Origin: JABDBL01 sp963845445
GTDB lineage: Bacteria > Cyanobacteriota > Vampirovibrionia > Obscuribacterales > Obscuribacteraceae
DNA: 64,000 nt
Direction: 5' to 3'
Assembly: GCA_963845445.1 (NCBI GenBank)
Contig: CAWJSE010000002.1
Location: 2,046,001 to 2,110,000, forward strand
Shown here: in pieces, positions 37,897 to 47,217 of the stretch
Layout of the letters: every line of letters begins with the position of its first letter
Position numbering within the stretch: position 1 is the stretch's first letter
Position numbers and translations under genes: made by a program
Notes under the pieces: model-generated
Told to the model about the DNA's origin: nothing
The model's input: only the letters and a program-made list of their open reading frames with translations
Database searches by the model: none

Positions 37897-38697
37897 TTAT
37901 CCAACAGATGCAATAGTTTTCTCGGTGGCTGGTTTGTATTTGGATAAAATCGACTCTTCACGCATCCAACTTACTAATCCAATCAATTTCATTAAACGCA
38001 GAGTAATCCAAGAAGGATCGATTTCAAAACATCTTAAGCCACTTCTGGCTGAGCCTGGAAAAGCGTGATGATTATTGTGCCAGCCTTCGCCCGCAGTCAA
38101 CAATGCTACCCACCAAACATTAACGCTGCCATCAGGTGTAACGTAATTCTTGTAGCCTAATTTAGGTATATGGCAAACAACATTGAGAAGCAATGGTATG
38201 TGCTGCACAATTAGCGCGGCTGTAAATTCAGCAATTGTCACTACCCAACCAAAACATAGCAATAATACAATCCGATAGGCTATGCCCAGTCGAAAACAAA
38301 GTTTATGGGCTTTACGCCAATCACCACCCTGTTCCAGCCATTTATAAAGAGAGTCCTTTGTTAGGTCTCTACATTGTGTGGTTGGACTGATGTGATCAGG
38401 ATAGCCAGGCTCCTTAATCCAACCATAATATGCATACTTCCATCCACTCAATCGAGGGGAATGCGGATCAAGTGGCGAATCAGTATAGCGGTGATGAGCA
38501 CGATGCATGACTGCCCACCATATTGGTGATCCTTGAAAAGAAAGATAACCACCCAACACCCAGAAATATTCAATTAGTTTTGGGCAACGGAAAGATCTAT
38601 GCGATAGCAGGCGATGATAGCCAATTGTAATTCCCCCCATATGCCAAGCATAAGACACCATGAAAGTAATAACAAAGGTAATAATTATTGATAACAT
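37897..38697 (-). CDS. Membrane fatty-acid desaturase (acyl-CoA delta-9 type)
   Basis: The 266-residue protein has the three histidine clusters of the stearoyl-CoA desaturase type: HRLLSH (H28-H33), HRAHH (H65-H69) and HNNHH (H207-H211), between two pairs of membrane helices. These bind a di-iron centre that uses oxygen to insert a double bond in an acyl chain. The length is normal for bacterial and cyanobacterial DesC-like enzymes, with no cytochrome b5 domain. It would adjust membrane fluidity and needs oxygen, so the host meets air. AAGG precedes the ATG. It is monocistronic. Confidence 0.92.
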   Translation of the reverse strand: MLSIIITFVITFMVSYAWHMGGITIGYHRLLSHRSFRCPKLIEYFWVLGGYLSFQGSPIWWAVMHRAHHRYTDSPLDPHSPRLSGWKYAYYGWIKEPGYPDHISPTTQCRDLTKDSLYKWLEQGGDWRKAHKLCFRLGIAYRIVLLLCFGWVVTIAEFTAALIVQHIPLLLNVVCHIPKLGYKNYVTPDGSVNVWWVALLTAGEGWHNNHHAFPGSARSGLRCFEIDPSWITLRLMKLIGLVSWMREESILSKYKPATEKTIASVG

Positions 38698-39150
38698 GTT
38701 TTCTGCCTTAATTCAGCATTGGGACCAGGATAGAAGATCTATTTACTTGTTTGCTGAATCAAAAACAGCAGATGGATAGCCTTTTCCTAAAGGTGACAGT
38801 ATTACCTGACTTTACAATTCAGATTTTACTGGCAAGCACTCGTCTGATGAATAAGTAAATTAACTTAAGGAAACAGACCAATGCTCCTATTGATATTATA
38901 ACCCTATTATCGCTATTTGGTTTGCAGCATTAGAGCAGGCATTCTTGCCAACCATAGCTTTAGTCACTATCAAGCAAAGATTTTGCCCTGGCACGCTCGA
39001 AAAGACTTAAATCTTCATTACCTCTAAAGTATTAATTATGCTGAGCATTGGCTTTAGGCACTGATCGTCAGCACATGCCTGCAAACAACCCAAAAACTCT
39101 TGGTGCCGCGTACTCAGAAGGCTATATGATGCAAGAAGAGGGAAATATTC
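38698..39150. other. Divergent intergenic region
   Basis: About 450 bases between the desaturase and the XRE gene. I see no frame, hairpin or repeat that I can support; it should hold both promoters. Confidence 0.5.
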
Positions 39151-39429
39151 ATGGGCAAGACCAGAAGTCATCTGAGCGAAAATTTTTTATTGCATCTTGG
39201 TGATGCAATTCGGGATCGCCGCATAAACCTCTATCTGTCACAAGAAGAATTAGGTTCACGAGCCGATTTGAGTCGCACTTATATTACTGCTGTAGAAAAC
39301 GGTTTGCGCAATATTTCAATGATCACAATGCTTAGAATAGCTAAGGCCCTGCAAAACCGCGCCTCAGTGCAGATTCTTGCTGCCGAGAAAGCATGCAATA
39401 ACACAGGCACGAAAAACGAACTCAATTGA
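39151..39429 (+). CDS. XRE-family helix-turn-helix regulator
   Basis: The 92-residue protein is one Cro/CI-type helix-turn-helix domain: LGDAIRDRRINLYLSQEELG, then SRADLSRTYITAVENGLRN and ISMITMLRIAKALQ (residues 15-66). There is no ligand or protease domain. AGAGGGAAA precedes the ATG. Small stand-alone regulators of this type often accompany restriction or toxin systems, but none is present here. It is followed after 54 bases by a small repeat protein in the same direction. Confidence 0.85.
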   Translation: MGKTRSHLSENFLLHLGDAIRDRRINLYLSQEELGSRADLSRTYITAVENGLRNISMITMLRIAKALQNRASVQILAAEKACNNTGTKNELN

Positions 39430-39483
39430 ATCTAAACATCTTTTCTTGGATCTGACAATAAAAATTCACAGCCTGAGGCCACC

Positions 39484-39699
39484 ATGCAATTGGCTCGGTA
39501 TGATAATCCGGATATACGACATGCGCTCGCTGAAAATCATCAGATCGATAATAGTATTTTAAGTATTTTAGCAAAGGATCAGAATCCTCTTGTAGCCGGC
39601 AGAGCCACAAAAAACTTTATTGCGCCTCAAACAAGCAATTCCTACGAAACACGCTATCTAAGAACACCTATGCTAAGCATTAGGAAACCTGGCTCTTAG
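39484..39699 (+). CDS. Small leucine-rich-repeat-variant (LRV/HEAT-like) protein
   Basis: This 71-residue frame reads LARYDNPDIRHALAENHQID then LSILAKDQNPLVAGRATKN, two copies of the pattern LAxxxNPxIRxALAxN seen in LRV/HEAT-like repeat proteins. GAGG five bases before the ATG supports the start. It lies behind the XRE gene, possibly cotranscribed. Full LRV proteins have many more repeats, so this may be a remnant or a minimal unit. Confidence 0.6.
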   Translation: MQLARYDNPDIRHALAENHQIDNSILSILAKDQNPLVAGRATKNFIAPQTSNSYETRYLRTPMLSIRKPGS

Positions 39700-39746
39700 A
39701 GAGAAAGATTGCTGGCTCTCGCTTGATTTGATGGGTACATCAGCGG

Positions 39747-39896
39747 CTAAGCTTCTGATCTTCTGCCCATAATCAGGTTATACACAAAGATGATAAGCGC
39801 CAGCACTAACAATGTGTGTACTAACGAACCGCCAATATGTGCAACCGCACCCACTATCCAGAAAAAGACTAGCAGTGATATTAGTGTATAAAGCAT
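39747..39896 (-). CDS. Lmo0937-family small membrane protein
   Basis: The 49-residue protein from the ATG at 39896 follows AGGAGG with ideal spacing; the longer frame from 39968 adds only upstream sequence. It has two hydrophobic helices with WIVGAVAHIGGSLVHTLLVL, the pattern of the tiny Lmo0937-type membrane proteins. They are common in stress regulons and have no known activity. It lies downstream of the secreted protein gene at 39949 and near CsbD. Confidence 0.75.
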   Translation of the reverse strand: MLYTLISLLVFFWIVGAVAHIGGSLVHTLLVLALIIFVYNLIMGRRSEA

Positions 39897-39948
39897 ATTT
39901 TTTCGCCTCCTTTTATTTATCGCTTCTTCTATATTTGCCGATAAGAGT

Positions 39949-40857
39949 TTAGTTGACTTTAAGTCCAATCCTTGATCGTTTTTCGTTGATACTAGCTACG
40001 TCTTGGTCAAGCTTGCTTCTCACACTGTCAAGTTTTGCTGATATCTTTTCAGCTTTTGAAGAACTCAACTCTCCATTCTTTGTATATTTTGTTTCGAGAG
40101 ATACCACAGCATTTAACTGATCTTTTAAACTCGCTACTTGCTGTGCTGATAATCTGCCAGCAGTATATTCATCATCAATCCGTTGAGAAAGTTGAGATCT
40201 CCGGTAGTCAATGTCGTTTACCACTAGCAGTTGACCATTCGCATTGATCATACGAGCACCAAGCAAAGGAGCTACCACGGTCGTAGGCATAAAGGAAACT
40301 AGCCGATCTCCTAATCCATTTAGATTAAGAGCCAAAGTGAGCGCCTCGGAATAAGTCAGGACTCCGCCACTTTGTCTGGCTGCCAGCTCCTCAGATGCAA
40401 TTTTATTCAACTCTGTCCTCAGTGCACTGGCCTCGGCTGCGTCCATAACGCCTCTATTCAAAGCATCTGCAATCATTCGCTCCAGATCGGCACACCGTGC
40501 GTCAATAGCTACTACTAAAGAATCAAAAGCTGGTGCCACGGTCAGTTGAATTGGTCTGCCAGTTGAATCTAGTGTAGCAATAACTTTACCGTTATCCTGA
40601 CTCATGATCACTAGTCCAGTTTGGACCAATCGTGTATCAGTTAGACCACGAGTGGGATCAAAATTACCTTTCACATTACCAGTAATCGGATCAACTAAAA
40701 CGTATGTACTTGTTGTTGGCAAATTGAGTTCTTGCCCATTACTCGTTATTGTAGTCGTTTTGACAGTTGTCGTTTCTACATCAGCAAAAACTGGCGATGA
40801 TACCATTATTCCGCTGGAAAACAGCAAAATCGCTGTTAGATTTTTTATATCATTCAT
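39949..40857 (-). CDS. Secreted protein with two helical repeats, unrecognised
   Basis: The 302-residue protein has a signal peptide (about 25 residues, ending VFADV). A beta-rich region follows, then two related helical segments with the pattern R-x4-L-x2-x-I-x3-x-x-G-x3-A near residues 125 (LERMIADALNRGVMDAAEA) and 225 (LSQRIDDEYTAGRLSAQQV). The C-terminus is charged and coiled. I do not recognise a family. GGAG precedes the ATG. It belongs to a run of small minus-strand genes with stress-protein character. Confidence 0.68.
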   Translation of the reverse strand: MNDIKNLTAILLFSSGIMVSSPVFADVETTTVKTTTITSNGQELNLPTTSTYVLVDPITGNVKGNFDPTRGLTDTRLVQTGLVIMSQDNGKVIATLDSTGRPIQLTVAPAFDSLVVAIDARCADLERMIADALNRGVMDAAEASALRTELNKIASEELAARQSGGVLTYSEALTLALNLNGLGDRLVSFMPTTVVAPLLGARMINANGQLLVVNDIDYRRSQLSQRIDDEYTAGRLSAQQVASLKDQLNAVVSLETKYTKNGELSSSKAEKISAKLDSVRSKLDQDVASINEKRSRIGLKVN

Positions 40858-40921
40858 TTTTCTGTCTCCAAATACTAGCTAATAAAGGCCCGATCAAGCC
40901 GTGCGCCTTATTCTAAAACTT

Positions 40922-41119
40922 TCAAATCTTTTTGATAAATTCATCGATATGCTTTTCGGCTTGCTCTTTATTGTGTCCATAATGCTGCTGCAATTTGCCA
41001 ATCAACTGATCTTTTTTTCCACCGATCTGTTTTAAATCATCATCAGTCAACTTGCCCCACTCGGACTTTACCTTACCTTGAATCTCCTTCCAATTACCTT
41101 TAATTTGATCCCAGTTCAT
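40922..41119 (-). CDS. CsbD-family stress protein
   Basis: The 65-residue protein is a textbook CsbD-like sequence: MNWDQIKGNWKEIQGKVK, then WGKLTDDDLKQIGGKKDQL and a helical end with Gln, Lys and Glu. CsbD proteins are small, hydrophilic, abundant under general or osmotic stress and of unknown mechanism. TAGGAG lies about 11 bases before the ATG. It lies among other small stress-type genes. Confidence 0.9.
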   Translation of the reverse strand: MNWDQIKGNWKEIQGKVKSEWGKLTDDDLKQIGGKKDQLIGKLQQHYGHNKEQAEKHIDEFIKKI

Positions 41120-41179
41120 ATATTTTCGATGCTCCTATTTTTTTAAATGTCCTAACCAATCGAATAACTCGCCTGAGCC

Positions 41180-41431
41180 TTAAGCTCTCCAAGGTTTGTC
41201 TCCAGGCCTCAGAGACAGACTGATAAATGAAAATGATGAAACAGCTATGCATACAATTAACGACGGAACAACAAGATCCCAGCTGACTAGACTGGTGAGA
41301 GCAGCGGCAATAGTACCAAACGCTGCCGAAATAAACAGACCATTTGGTACTCTATTTAGTATCATTGGCGCTGTCAAAAGCGCATAAATTATTGCCACCA
41401 CAACTAAAAGGACAATGCTTATTATAGACAT
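41180..41431 (-). CDS. Small membrane protein, unrecognised
   Basis: The 83-residue protein has three hydrophobic segments with short turns (about residues 2-20, 30-48 and 53-72) and a basic C-terminus. No motif is recognised. It sits 60 bases upstream of CsbD on the same strand and may share its promoter. Confidence 0.6.
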   Translation of the reverse strand: MSIISIVLLVVVAIIYALLTAPMILNRVPNGLFISAAFGTIAAALTSLVSWDLVVPSLIVCIAVSSFSFISLSLRPGDKPWRA

Positions 41432-41787
41432 TACACATCAACCTGTTTCTGCCATGGTTCCTTGAGACACCCGGTTACAACAGTTCGAATAACGGCAATG
41501 CGCAAGAGCTCCTAGCTCAAATCACTCATACTCAAACTTAACTTGTCTTCTATATGTTACCGCGAAATATCCGAATGCGGGAATCCTAAGCATAAAGAAT
41601 GTCTACTTTAATACCGCAAACCGAGTCTAGCAACATCGCTAAGAAATATATTAAAGATTTAGAGGACATCAACAAACTCTTGGCAGGTCATGTTAATTTT
41701 CAAAGGTTAAGACGCAAGCTATTTTTTATCTAGACTCTCGTTTGCATGCAAACCGCAATTGTCAATTACAACTGTGCAGCAACTTTA
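41432..41787. other. Intergenic region
   Basis: About 355 bases without a supported gene. A 15-base stretch at 41599-41613 (ATGTCTACTTTAATA) recurs at 5430-5444, probably by chance. Nothing else is seen. Confidence 0.45.
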
Positions 41788-42384
41788 CTACTGGTCCTTA
41801 CCGTTAATGATCTTGCCAGCCACCGAAGTAGTAGGCCTATTTACCCATTTCAAGAATTTCGTATCTGTTTCCCATGGTTTGGGAGCTCGACCGGTCAAAG
41901 CTATTAATTGATTTCTGGCCGGTATGCTTCTATCTTCATCTTCGTAAAAATGTCCAAGTGGACGAATACCGTGAACACATAAATCTGTTTCGGTTCCCAC
42001 CTCAGATCTATATACAATGAGCCATTCTCGAATACATAGATTACGTAATTCGGGATCTTTGTTTTTTTGATTGCTAAGCTTCTCCTGTAGCGCCTTTGCA
42101 TATGCCATATGTATATCTAAATCAGAATAATCTTTTTCAAGAGCAAGCTTGCACAATTTGATTGACTTTTCTATATCCCCTTGATCGAGAGCATACTCCG
42201 CCGCCAAGGCAAGAGAGTCTCCTGTCTGCTTTCCTATTTGGCTGTAAGCTTCCATTGATGTGACTGTTCCTCGGGCAGGATACTGCGGCTGCTCTTCATT
42301 TTGATCGTCATTTTCATCTGCAAAAGCAGGAAGACTTTGACATAGCAGTAAAAGCGGGATAATAATCAGGGTTTTTTTTATCAT
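41788..42384 (-). CDS. Exported TPR-like protein
   Basis: The 198-residue protein has a clear signal peptide (22 residues, ending AFA). An acidic linker is followed by one or two TPR-like helix pairs (LALAAEYALDQGDIEKSIKL, about residues 57-76) and a Cys-containing C-terminal half without known motifs. It starts divergently from the DHH-like gene. Confidence 0.65.
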   Translation of the reverse strand: MIKKTLIIIPLLLLCQSLPAFADENDDQNEEQPQYPARGTVTSMEAYSQIGKQTGDSLALAAEYALDQGDIEKSIKLCKLALEKDYSDLDIHMAYAKALQEKLSNQKNKDPELRNLCIREWLIVYRSEVGTETDLCVHGIRPLGHFYEDEDRSIPARNQLIALTGRAPKPWETDTKFLKWVNRPTTSVAGKIINGKDQ

Positions 42385-42439
42385 GAGGCTAGCTTCTTAA
42401 TACTCATTGAAGAGGAGTGCCTTAAGTATAATACCTTAT

Positions 42440-43492
42440 ATGATTAGACTGACAATTAATAAAGTACCGACCCTTTTTATCAAAGCATTCAATGCCGCCG
42501 ACATTCAAACTATTATGGAATTTGTCCGCAAAGCTGCCACTTTCCATTCGGGCACTACCAACAAAGTTTTATTCATCGACACCCCAATCACTCCCGCTAC
42601 GGTAGAAGCGGTTGAGAAATTAAAATCCGAACGCTTCCAAGTTGTTTTTAGAGATCATCATGGCATTGACGGGGAACCAGGCAATAGCAGAGAGCAGCGC
42701 GTTGTAGAAGCGACTGCTAAACTAAACACTTTACTAGGATCTGATTGTCACATTACAGTGAGACGCTTACATCCTGCTTGCAGCACCCTTGTTTCTGTGG
42801 GCGAATTCAAGGATGCCATAGCAATTATTGCCGATCCCGATGCTGATGGTTTGACCGCTGCCATGAAAGCAGCCGGAATTTCCTATCCGGGATTAGATGA
42901 TGATGCTGCCAAACTCGACAGTGAGCCGCAATTACAAGTAACCGGATCTCCTATAAGTCAACTGCTAGCCAAAGGCATGGCAGTGCTGCCTTCTTATGAT
43001 GTTTTAAAGCCCAAGGAGCGAGAAATAACGCAGCAAAATCTGTTTACGGATTGGCTAAAGGCTGTTTCTGGAAATGATGCTGCCTTAGAGCGTTTGCAGG
43101 CAAATAAACTTCTTTACGACGAGGCAGCAAAGTTATCTCGGGCATTGGCTCAAACTGCCATTGCCATCGCACCGGGGGTAGTGCTGGTTGATGTTGTAGA
43201 CAAAGCTGTGTTTGATCCGGGCACACTCTTCGCCATTCTTGAAAATGAACCGCAATGTCGCATAATCGTGCTAAAAAAATCTCTTGGGCCCATCGCTGCA
43301 CTGCATGGCATTCAGTACAGCCTTTCTGTCACTAAAGCTCACAAGCAAACAATTAACCTGCATGATTTAGTACCGCCTCATGCAAAATCCGACGCCGAAG
43401 CGGGCATAATTTCTAATGTTTCTTTTTTGCTACACACTTCCGAGCATGTTTGGACACAAGAAGTGCTGCCGCGCCTGGCAAATATGGAATAG
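42440..43492 (+). CDS. DHH-superfamily phosphoesterase-like protein
   Basis: About 350 residues. The region FRDHHGIDGE carries the DHH signature, and IIADPDADGLTAAMKAAG further on has the Asp-rich DxDGxxAA element of DHH phosphoesterases such as RecJ and NrnA/oligoribonucleases, which use paired metal ions. The order differs from RecJ, where DxDGxxA comes first, so it may be a divergent or circularly arranged member. Substrate is unknown. The start is uncertain: the ATG at 42440 has no near ribosome site, and a TTG at 42407 in the same frame is possible. It lies upstream of the PaaK-like gene, 35-40 bases away, probably cotranscribed. Confidence 0.7.
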   Translation: MIRLTINKVPTLFIKAFNAADIQTIMEFVRKAATFHSGTTNKVLFIDTPITPATVEAVEKLKSERFQVVFRDHHGIDGEPGNSREQRVVEATAKLNTLLGSDCHITVRRLHPACSTLVSVGEFKDAIAIIADPDADGLTAAMKAAGISYPGLDDDAAKLDSEPQLQVTGSPISQLLAKGMAVLPSYDVLKPKEREITQQNLFTDWLKAVSGNDAALERLQANKLLYDEAAKLSRALAQTAIAIAPGVVLVDVVDKAVFDPGTLFAILENEPQCRIIVLKKSLGPIAALHGIQYSLSVTKAHKQTINLHDLVPPHAKSDAEAGIISNVSFLLHTSEHVWTQEVLPRLANME

Positions 43493-43526
43493 AAAATGAA
43501 ACTCAACGATAAAAAATGGAGCCCTC

Positions 43527-45044
43527 TTGATAGATAATAAAAAGGACCTGCCTCGGCCCTCTTGGTTGGAAAGAATCCAGTTTATTGCTCTTGGTCCGCG
43601 AGATTTGCTTCTTGCACTGGTTTGTTTGAACTATGACACTTTTATTTCAGGATTTGAATTGCTCTGTCCAGGATATTTAACCTGGAGCAGTAAAATTCGA
43701 GCACGCAGGGCATTTTACCGCGCCCTGAAGAATGTACCGGCATATAGTGAATATGTCGCCAATTTAGAATTAGGGAAAAACATACCAGAGACTGATAAAA
43801 ATTCCTACATCAAGAAATATTCGCCCGAATCGCGTTGCGTCGGAGGCACCGTCCCCGTTAAAAATACTATGATTGATGAATCATCAGGCAGCACAGGCAC
43901 TCCTTATAATTGGGTACGCACTGTGGCTGAAAGGCATGATAGCCATTTATTCATTAGCTATTTCGCCAAATATTGCTTCGGTTCGCAACCGTGGATCACA
44001 ATTAATGCCTTTTCTATGGGAGCATGGGCAACTGGACTCAACATGGGATTAGCATTGCAACGCAATAGTATAGTTAAAAATACTGGTCCTGATTTAGCCA
44101 AAATATTTCATACTCTTTCTTTCTTTGGCACTAAATATCCCTATTTAATTTTAGGCTATCCGCCTTTTTTGAAACAATTAATAGATGTAGCCGAGAAAGA
44201 AGGATTTCCATTAAGTGAATATCGTCTCACCGCTTTAGTTGGAGGCGAGGGCATGTCCGAAGGATTGCGCGACTATTTGCTGCAACGCTTTGAGAAAGTC
44301 TATAGTGGCTATGGTGCTACGGACCTTGAAATTGGCATAGCAGGCGAAACCCCTCTTTCAGTAGCTATCCGCCGCTTAGCCAGAGACAATGAGCAAGTTC
44401 GCCATAAACTATTTGGAGACGATTCTCGTCTACCTATGGTATTCCAATATAATCCCCTCATGCATTATATAGAAGTAAATGATAATCGCGAATTGATTTT
44501 CACCATTACTCGTTCATCGCTATTATCTCCACGCATTCGATACAATGTTCACGATGAGGGAGGAGTAATGTGCTATGACGAAATGACAAAAACATTGTCC
44601 GCTTTAGGTCAAAACATCGAAACTTTAACAACTAAAAATCGGAAACGATCTTTACGTATGCCGTTTCTCTGGGTTTACGGAAGACGAGATTTTACCATCA
44701 GCGTCATGGGAGCAAATATTTATCCGGAAGATTTAGAGCAGAGTCTTTATGCCAACCCCGATTTAGCTCGCATTACGCGATCCTTTTGTCAATCTGTTTC
44801 TGAAGCGGCTAACGGCGGAGTGAGACCAAAATTTTTGTTTGAAGTGGAAGTAGAACCAGATGAACAATTAAAACAACGCTTTTCAGAATCAATTTTGCTA
44901 CATCTGCTTAAACTCAATGCAGACTTTCGGGAGGCCTGGCACGAATATCCAGAAACATTAGTACCAGAAATAGAATTATATAGTGTTGGACAGGGGCCTT
45001 TTAAAGAAAATTCTGGACGAATTAAGCAAGTGCGCGTGCTTTAA
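43527..45044 (+). CDS. PaaK/CapK-like adenylate-forming enzyme
   Basis: The 505-residue protein has the AMP-binding P-loop DESSGSTGTPYNW (residues 117-129) typical of phenylacetate-CoA ligase and CapK-like enzymes, YGATDLEIGIAGE in the acyl-pocket region (YGxTE-like) and a C-terminal FTISVMGANIYPEDLE segment matching the PaaK C-terminal domain. It should activate a carboxylic acid as its acyl-adenylate, possibly for CoA or for transfer. The substrate is unknown. The TTG start at 43527 has GGAG five bases upstream. It follows the DHH-like gene closely. Confidence 0.83.
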   Translation: MIDNKKDLPRPSWLERIQFIALGPRDLLLALVCLNYDTFISGFELLCPGYLTWSSKIRARRAFYRALKNVPAYSEYVANLELGKNIPETDKNSYIKKYSPESRCVGGTVPVKNTMIDESSGSTGTPYNWVRTVAERHDSHLFISYFAKYCFGSQPWITINAFSMGAWATGLNMGLALQRNSIVKNTGPDLAKIFHTLSFFGTKYPYLILGYPPFLKQLIDVAEKEGFPLSEYRLTALVGGEGMSEGLRDYLLQRFEKVYSGYGATDLEIGIAGETPLSVAIRRLARDNEQVRHKLFGDDSRLPMVFQYNPLMHYIEVNDNRELIFTITRSSLLSPRIRYNVHDEGGVMCYDEMTKTLSALGQNIETLTTKNRKRSLRMPFLWVYGRRDFTISVMGANIYPEDLEQSLYANPDLARITRSFCQSVSEAANGGVRPKFLFEVEVEPDEQLKQRFSESILLHLLKLNADFREAWHEYPETLVPEIELYSVGQGPFKENSGRIKQVRVL

Positions 45045-45329
45045 AAGAAAAACAAACACTAATGATCAATAAACTTGTTCTGTTTTTTTGTCGTTGCCGC
45101 TCTTGAATGACATTTGGAACAAAATATCATTCAAAAGTTTTCTACTCCACAAATTTCTCACAAAATTCTCTTAAGCTGCTCACAATCGCCACGTAAAATT
45201 ATAGATATAGCGTTGCACTATCAATGGTCGGATGAACTATGCAGCCTAAGCAGCGCCATTCTCAATCAAAGTCTAACTTTAGCTCAACATAGTGATTACT
45301 AAGTATCCCAAAAGCAACCTAACAAAAAT

Positions 45330-46856
45330 ATGCAGCAAGATTTAGAAGCTCGCCAACAACGCAATGCTAAAGATTCTGGCTCGGATGGAGCACAAAGGAA
45401 TCTTCGCACACAAGCTGTCCAAGAGATGGGTAAGCCTGGCACCAGGGAACTAGCGCAGCTTTCCCCAAAAACTGACAGAAGCAGCCGAGCAGGCTTAAAA
45501 GCACCAGGCACCGAATTGACCGAGGGCGAAAAGCAGATTCAAGCACTAATCGAGTCTGGTCATAAAAACGTCGAGCGTTTAGGAACAGATGCTGATGGAG
45601 TTAGCAACTTTAAAATTAAATATCCGCCCAATGCCGAAGGAAAGCGTACATCTATCGTGCTTGGACTTAACACCAAAGGAGAGTTGGCAAAAATCGGTAA
45701 CAACTTGGTTGAAGAAAATGGTGTATGGCGCAAAGGACCCGGCGGACCGGAAGCTAAATATCAAAATAATTCATTTGACTCAAACACCGGTAGGTACACT
45801 TATCAAACCGGGGAAAACGAAGGTAGATGGATTGATCCAGATGGAAAAAGTGGAAAGGTATCCTTCGATTCACTTACTGGCAGACGCACTTACCAAACAG
45901 GAAAAAACACCGGTGAATGGGTTGATCTAGACGGCAGTAAGGGAAAAGTAAACTTTAATTCTAATGGTTCCCGCGCCTATTACGATAGCAATGGTGTGCA
46001 TGAACTTACACTGCGCACTGATGGTTCAAGGTTTGATCCCAAAAAAGCTAAAGAGGATCCACAAAATGCAATTAGCGGCGCAGCAGAAAGATTTGTCAAT
46101 CAACCGAATGGTCGGGCTCATATAGGTACAAACGGACGGCATGATTACACCATTGGAAAGGACGGATCAAGACTTGATGTCGCGAGCCGCACCATAACCA
46201 GAACACTAAGTGATGGACGTCAAGAAATTACTTACATCGATGGCGGAGGCAAAGTTACAAGAGGCAAACCTAACTCCGAAGGCAATCCCGGACCAATCGA
46301 AAGTGTTGGTAGAAGCAAATACAATCAGCTTAAATTCGAATACGGTTTGGATCAAAAACTTACGAAAGCTACCAAAGTGGTCGAAGGGAAAAGTGAAGTA
46401 GTTTGGAACAAGCGCAGGCAAGGCGCTGGTGAAGCAGCAGTTTCGCCCGACGGTATACTGACAATCGCCAGAGCAGATACCCCGCTAACAACAACATACG
46501 ATCGCCAATTAGTGAGAAGAGACTTCAACCCCGGTGAAACCACCCCTACGCGAGTAGTTAGAGCTAATGGTGAAGAACGTCGAGTTGCTGATGGCAGAAT
46601 TATGGATACATACAGTAGTCACGGGAAAAAAGTACATCGGGCGATCGAAGGTGAGCAAGTAAGCACTCATAGTAAACCGATTCAACCAAGACGTGGCGAA
46701 CGGGCTACAGATAGTCGCGAAAATTTACCAGCCGGTACAGACAAAACAATTGATGAACAAGGAAATTTGAAATTAACAACGCGCAACGGCGAATACCAAG
46801 TACGTTTAGCGAGTATGAGTCACATTACTCAAACGCGTCAAAGACGCAGCAGATAG
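45330..46856 (+). CDS. Repeat-rich hydrophilic protein, unrecognised
   Basis: The 508-residue protein is basic and hydrophilic with no signal peptide or membrane segment. Residues 149-178 and 179-208 are an exact-length 30-residue tandem repeat of the form FDSxTGRxTYQTGxNxGxWxDxDGxxGKV. Later sequence keeps a beta-turn rhythm of Gly-Asp/Asn pairs (TDGSRFD, NGRHDYTIGKDGSRLD, GNLKLTTRNGEYQV), reminiscent of YD/RHS-type or wide beta-sheet repeats without their core motifs. An in-frame stop lies just upstream of the ATG. It may be exported by a signal-independent route; that is speculation. Confidence 0.65.
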   Translation: MQQDLEARQQRNAKDSGSDGAQRNLRTQAVQEMGKPGTRELAQLSPKTDRSSRAGLKAPGTELTEGEKQIQALIESGHKNVERLGTDADGVSNFKIKYPPNAEGKRTSIVLGLNTKGELAKIGNNLVEENGVWRKGPGGPEAKYQNNSFDSNTGRYTYQTGENEGRWIDPDGKSGKVSFDSLTGRRTYQTGKNTGEWVDLDGSKGKVNFNSNGSRAYYDSNGVHELTLRTDGSRFDPKKAKEDPQNAISGAAERFVNQPNGRAHIGTNGRHDYTIGKDGSRLDVASRTITRTLSDGRQEITYIDGGGKVTRGKPNSEGNPGPIESVGRSKYNQLKFEYGLDQKLTKATKVVEGKSEVVWNKRRQGAGEAAVSPDGILTIARADTPLTTTYDRQLVRRDFNPGETTPTRVVRANGEERRVADGRIMDTYSSHGKKVHRAIEGEQVSTHSKPIQPRRGERATDSRENLPAGTDKTIDEQGNLKLTTRNGEYQVRLASMSHITQTRQRRSR

Positions 46857-46919
46857 ACATCTTTTCTTTAGAGATCAGAATTCTTGCTGCCAAACAAACA
46901 CAGCAATTCTATGAAATTA

Positions 46920-47171
46920 TCAACGCACTTGTTTGGTGAAATCAAATACTGCTGGCTGAGACGAAAAAAAGCCTAACACCGCCATAGATTCGACAAGCCC
47001 AAATATACAGCCGAGGGGAATCGCAAATGCTAACACCGCCTGCAACCACCAGTCTATATCTTCTCCATTTTTTATATCTAAATATAAAGCGATGGCACGC
47101 ACGAAAAGATTAACGCCAAAACCCAATACGCAAAAAACAATAAGTATGATTGTAAGGATGTCGTTTTTCAT
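46920..47171 (-). CDS. Small membrane protein, unrecognised
   Basis: The 83-residue protein has two hydrophobic segments (about residues 4-30 and 43-68) and a short charged loop. No family is recognised. It lies between the repeat protein gene and the pseudouridine synthase gene. Confidence 0.55.
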   Translation of the reverse strand: MKNDILTIILIVFCVLGFGVNLFVRAIALYLDIKNGEDIDWWLQAVLAFAIPLGCIFGLVESMAVLGFFSSQPAVFDFTKQVR

Positions 47172-47217
47172 TTCAAAATCAGCTTAATAAACTCATCTAC
47201 TTGACTAATACCAGCTT

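Noticed and set aside
45114..45302. 62-codon frame between the PaaK-like and repeat-protein genes
   Set aside because: TTG start, no ribosome site and no protein-like pattern.
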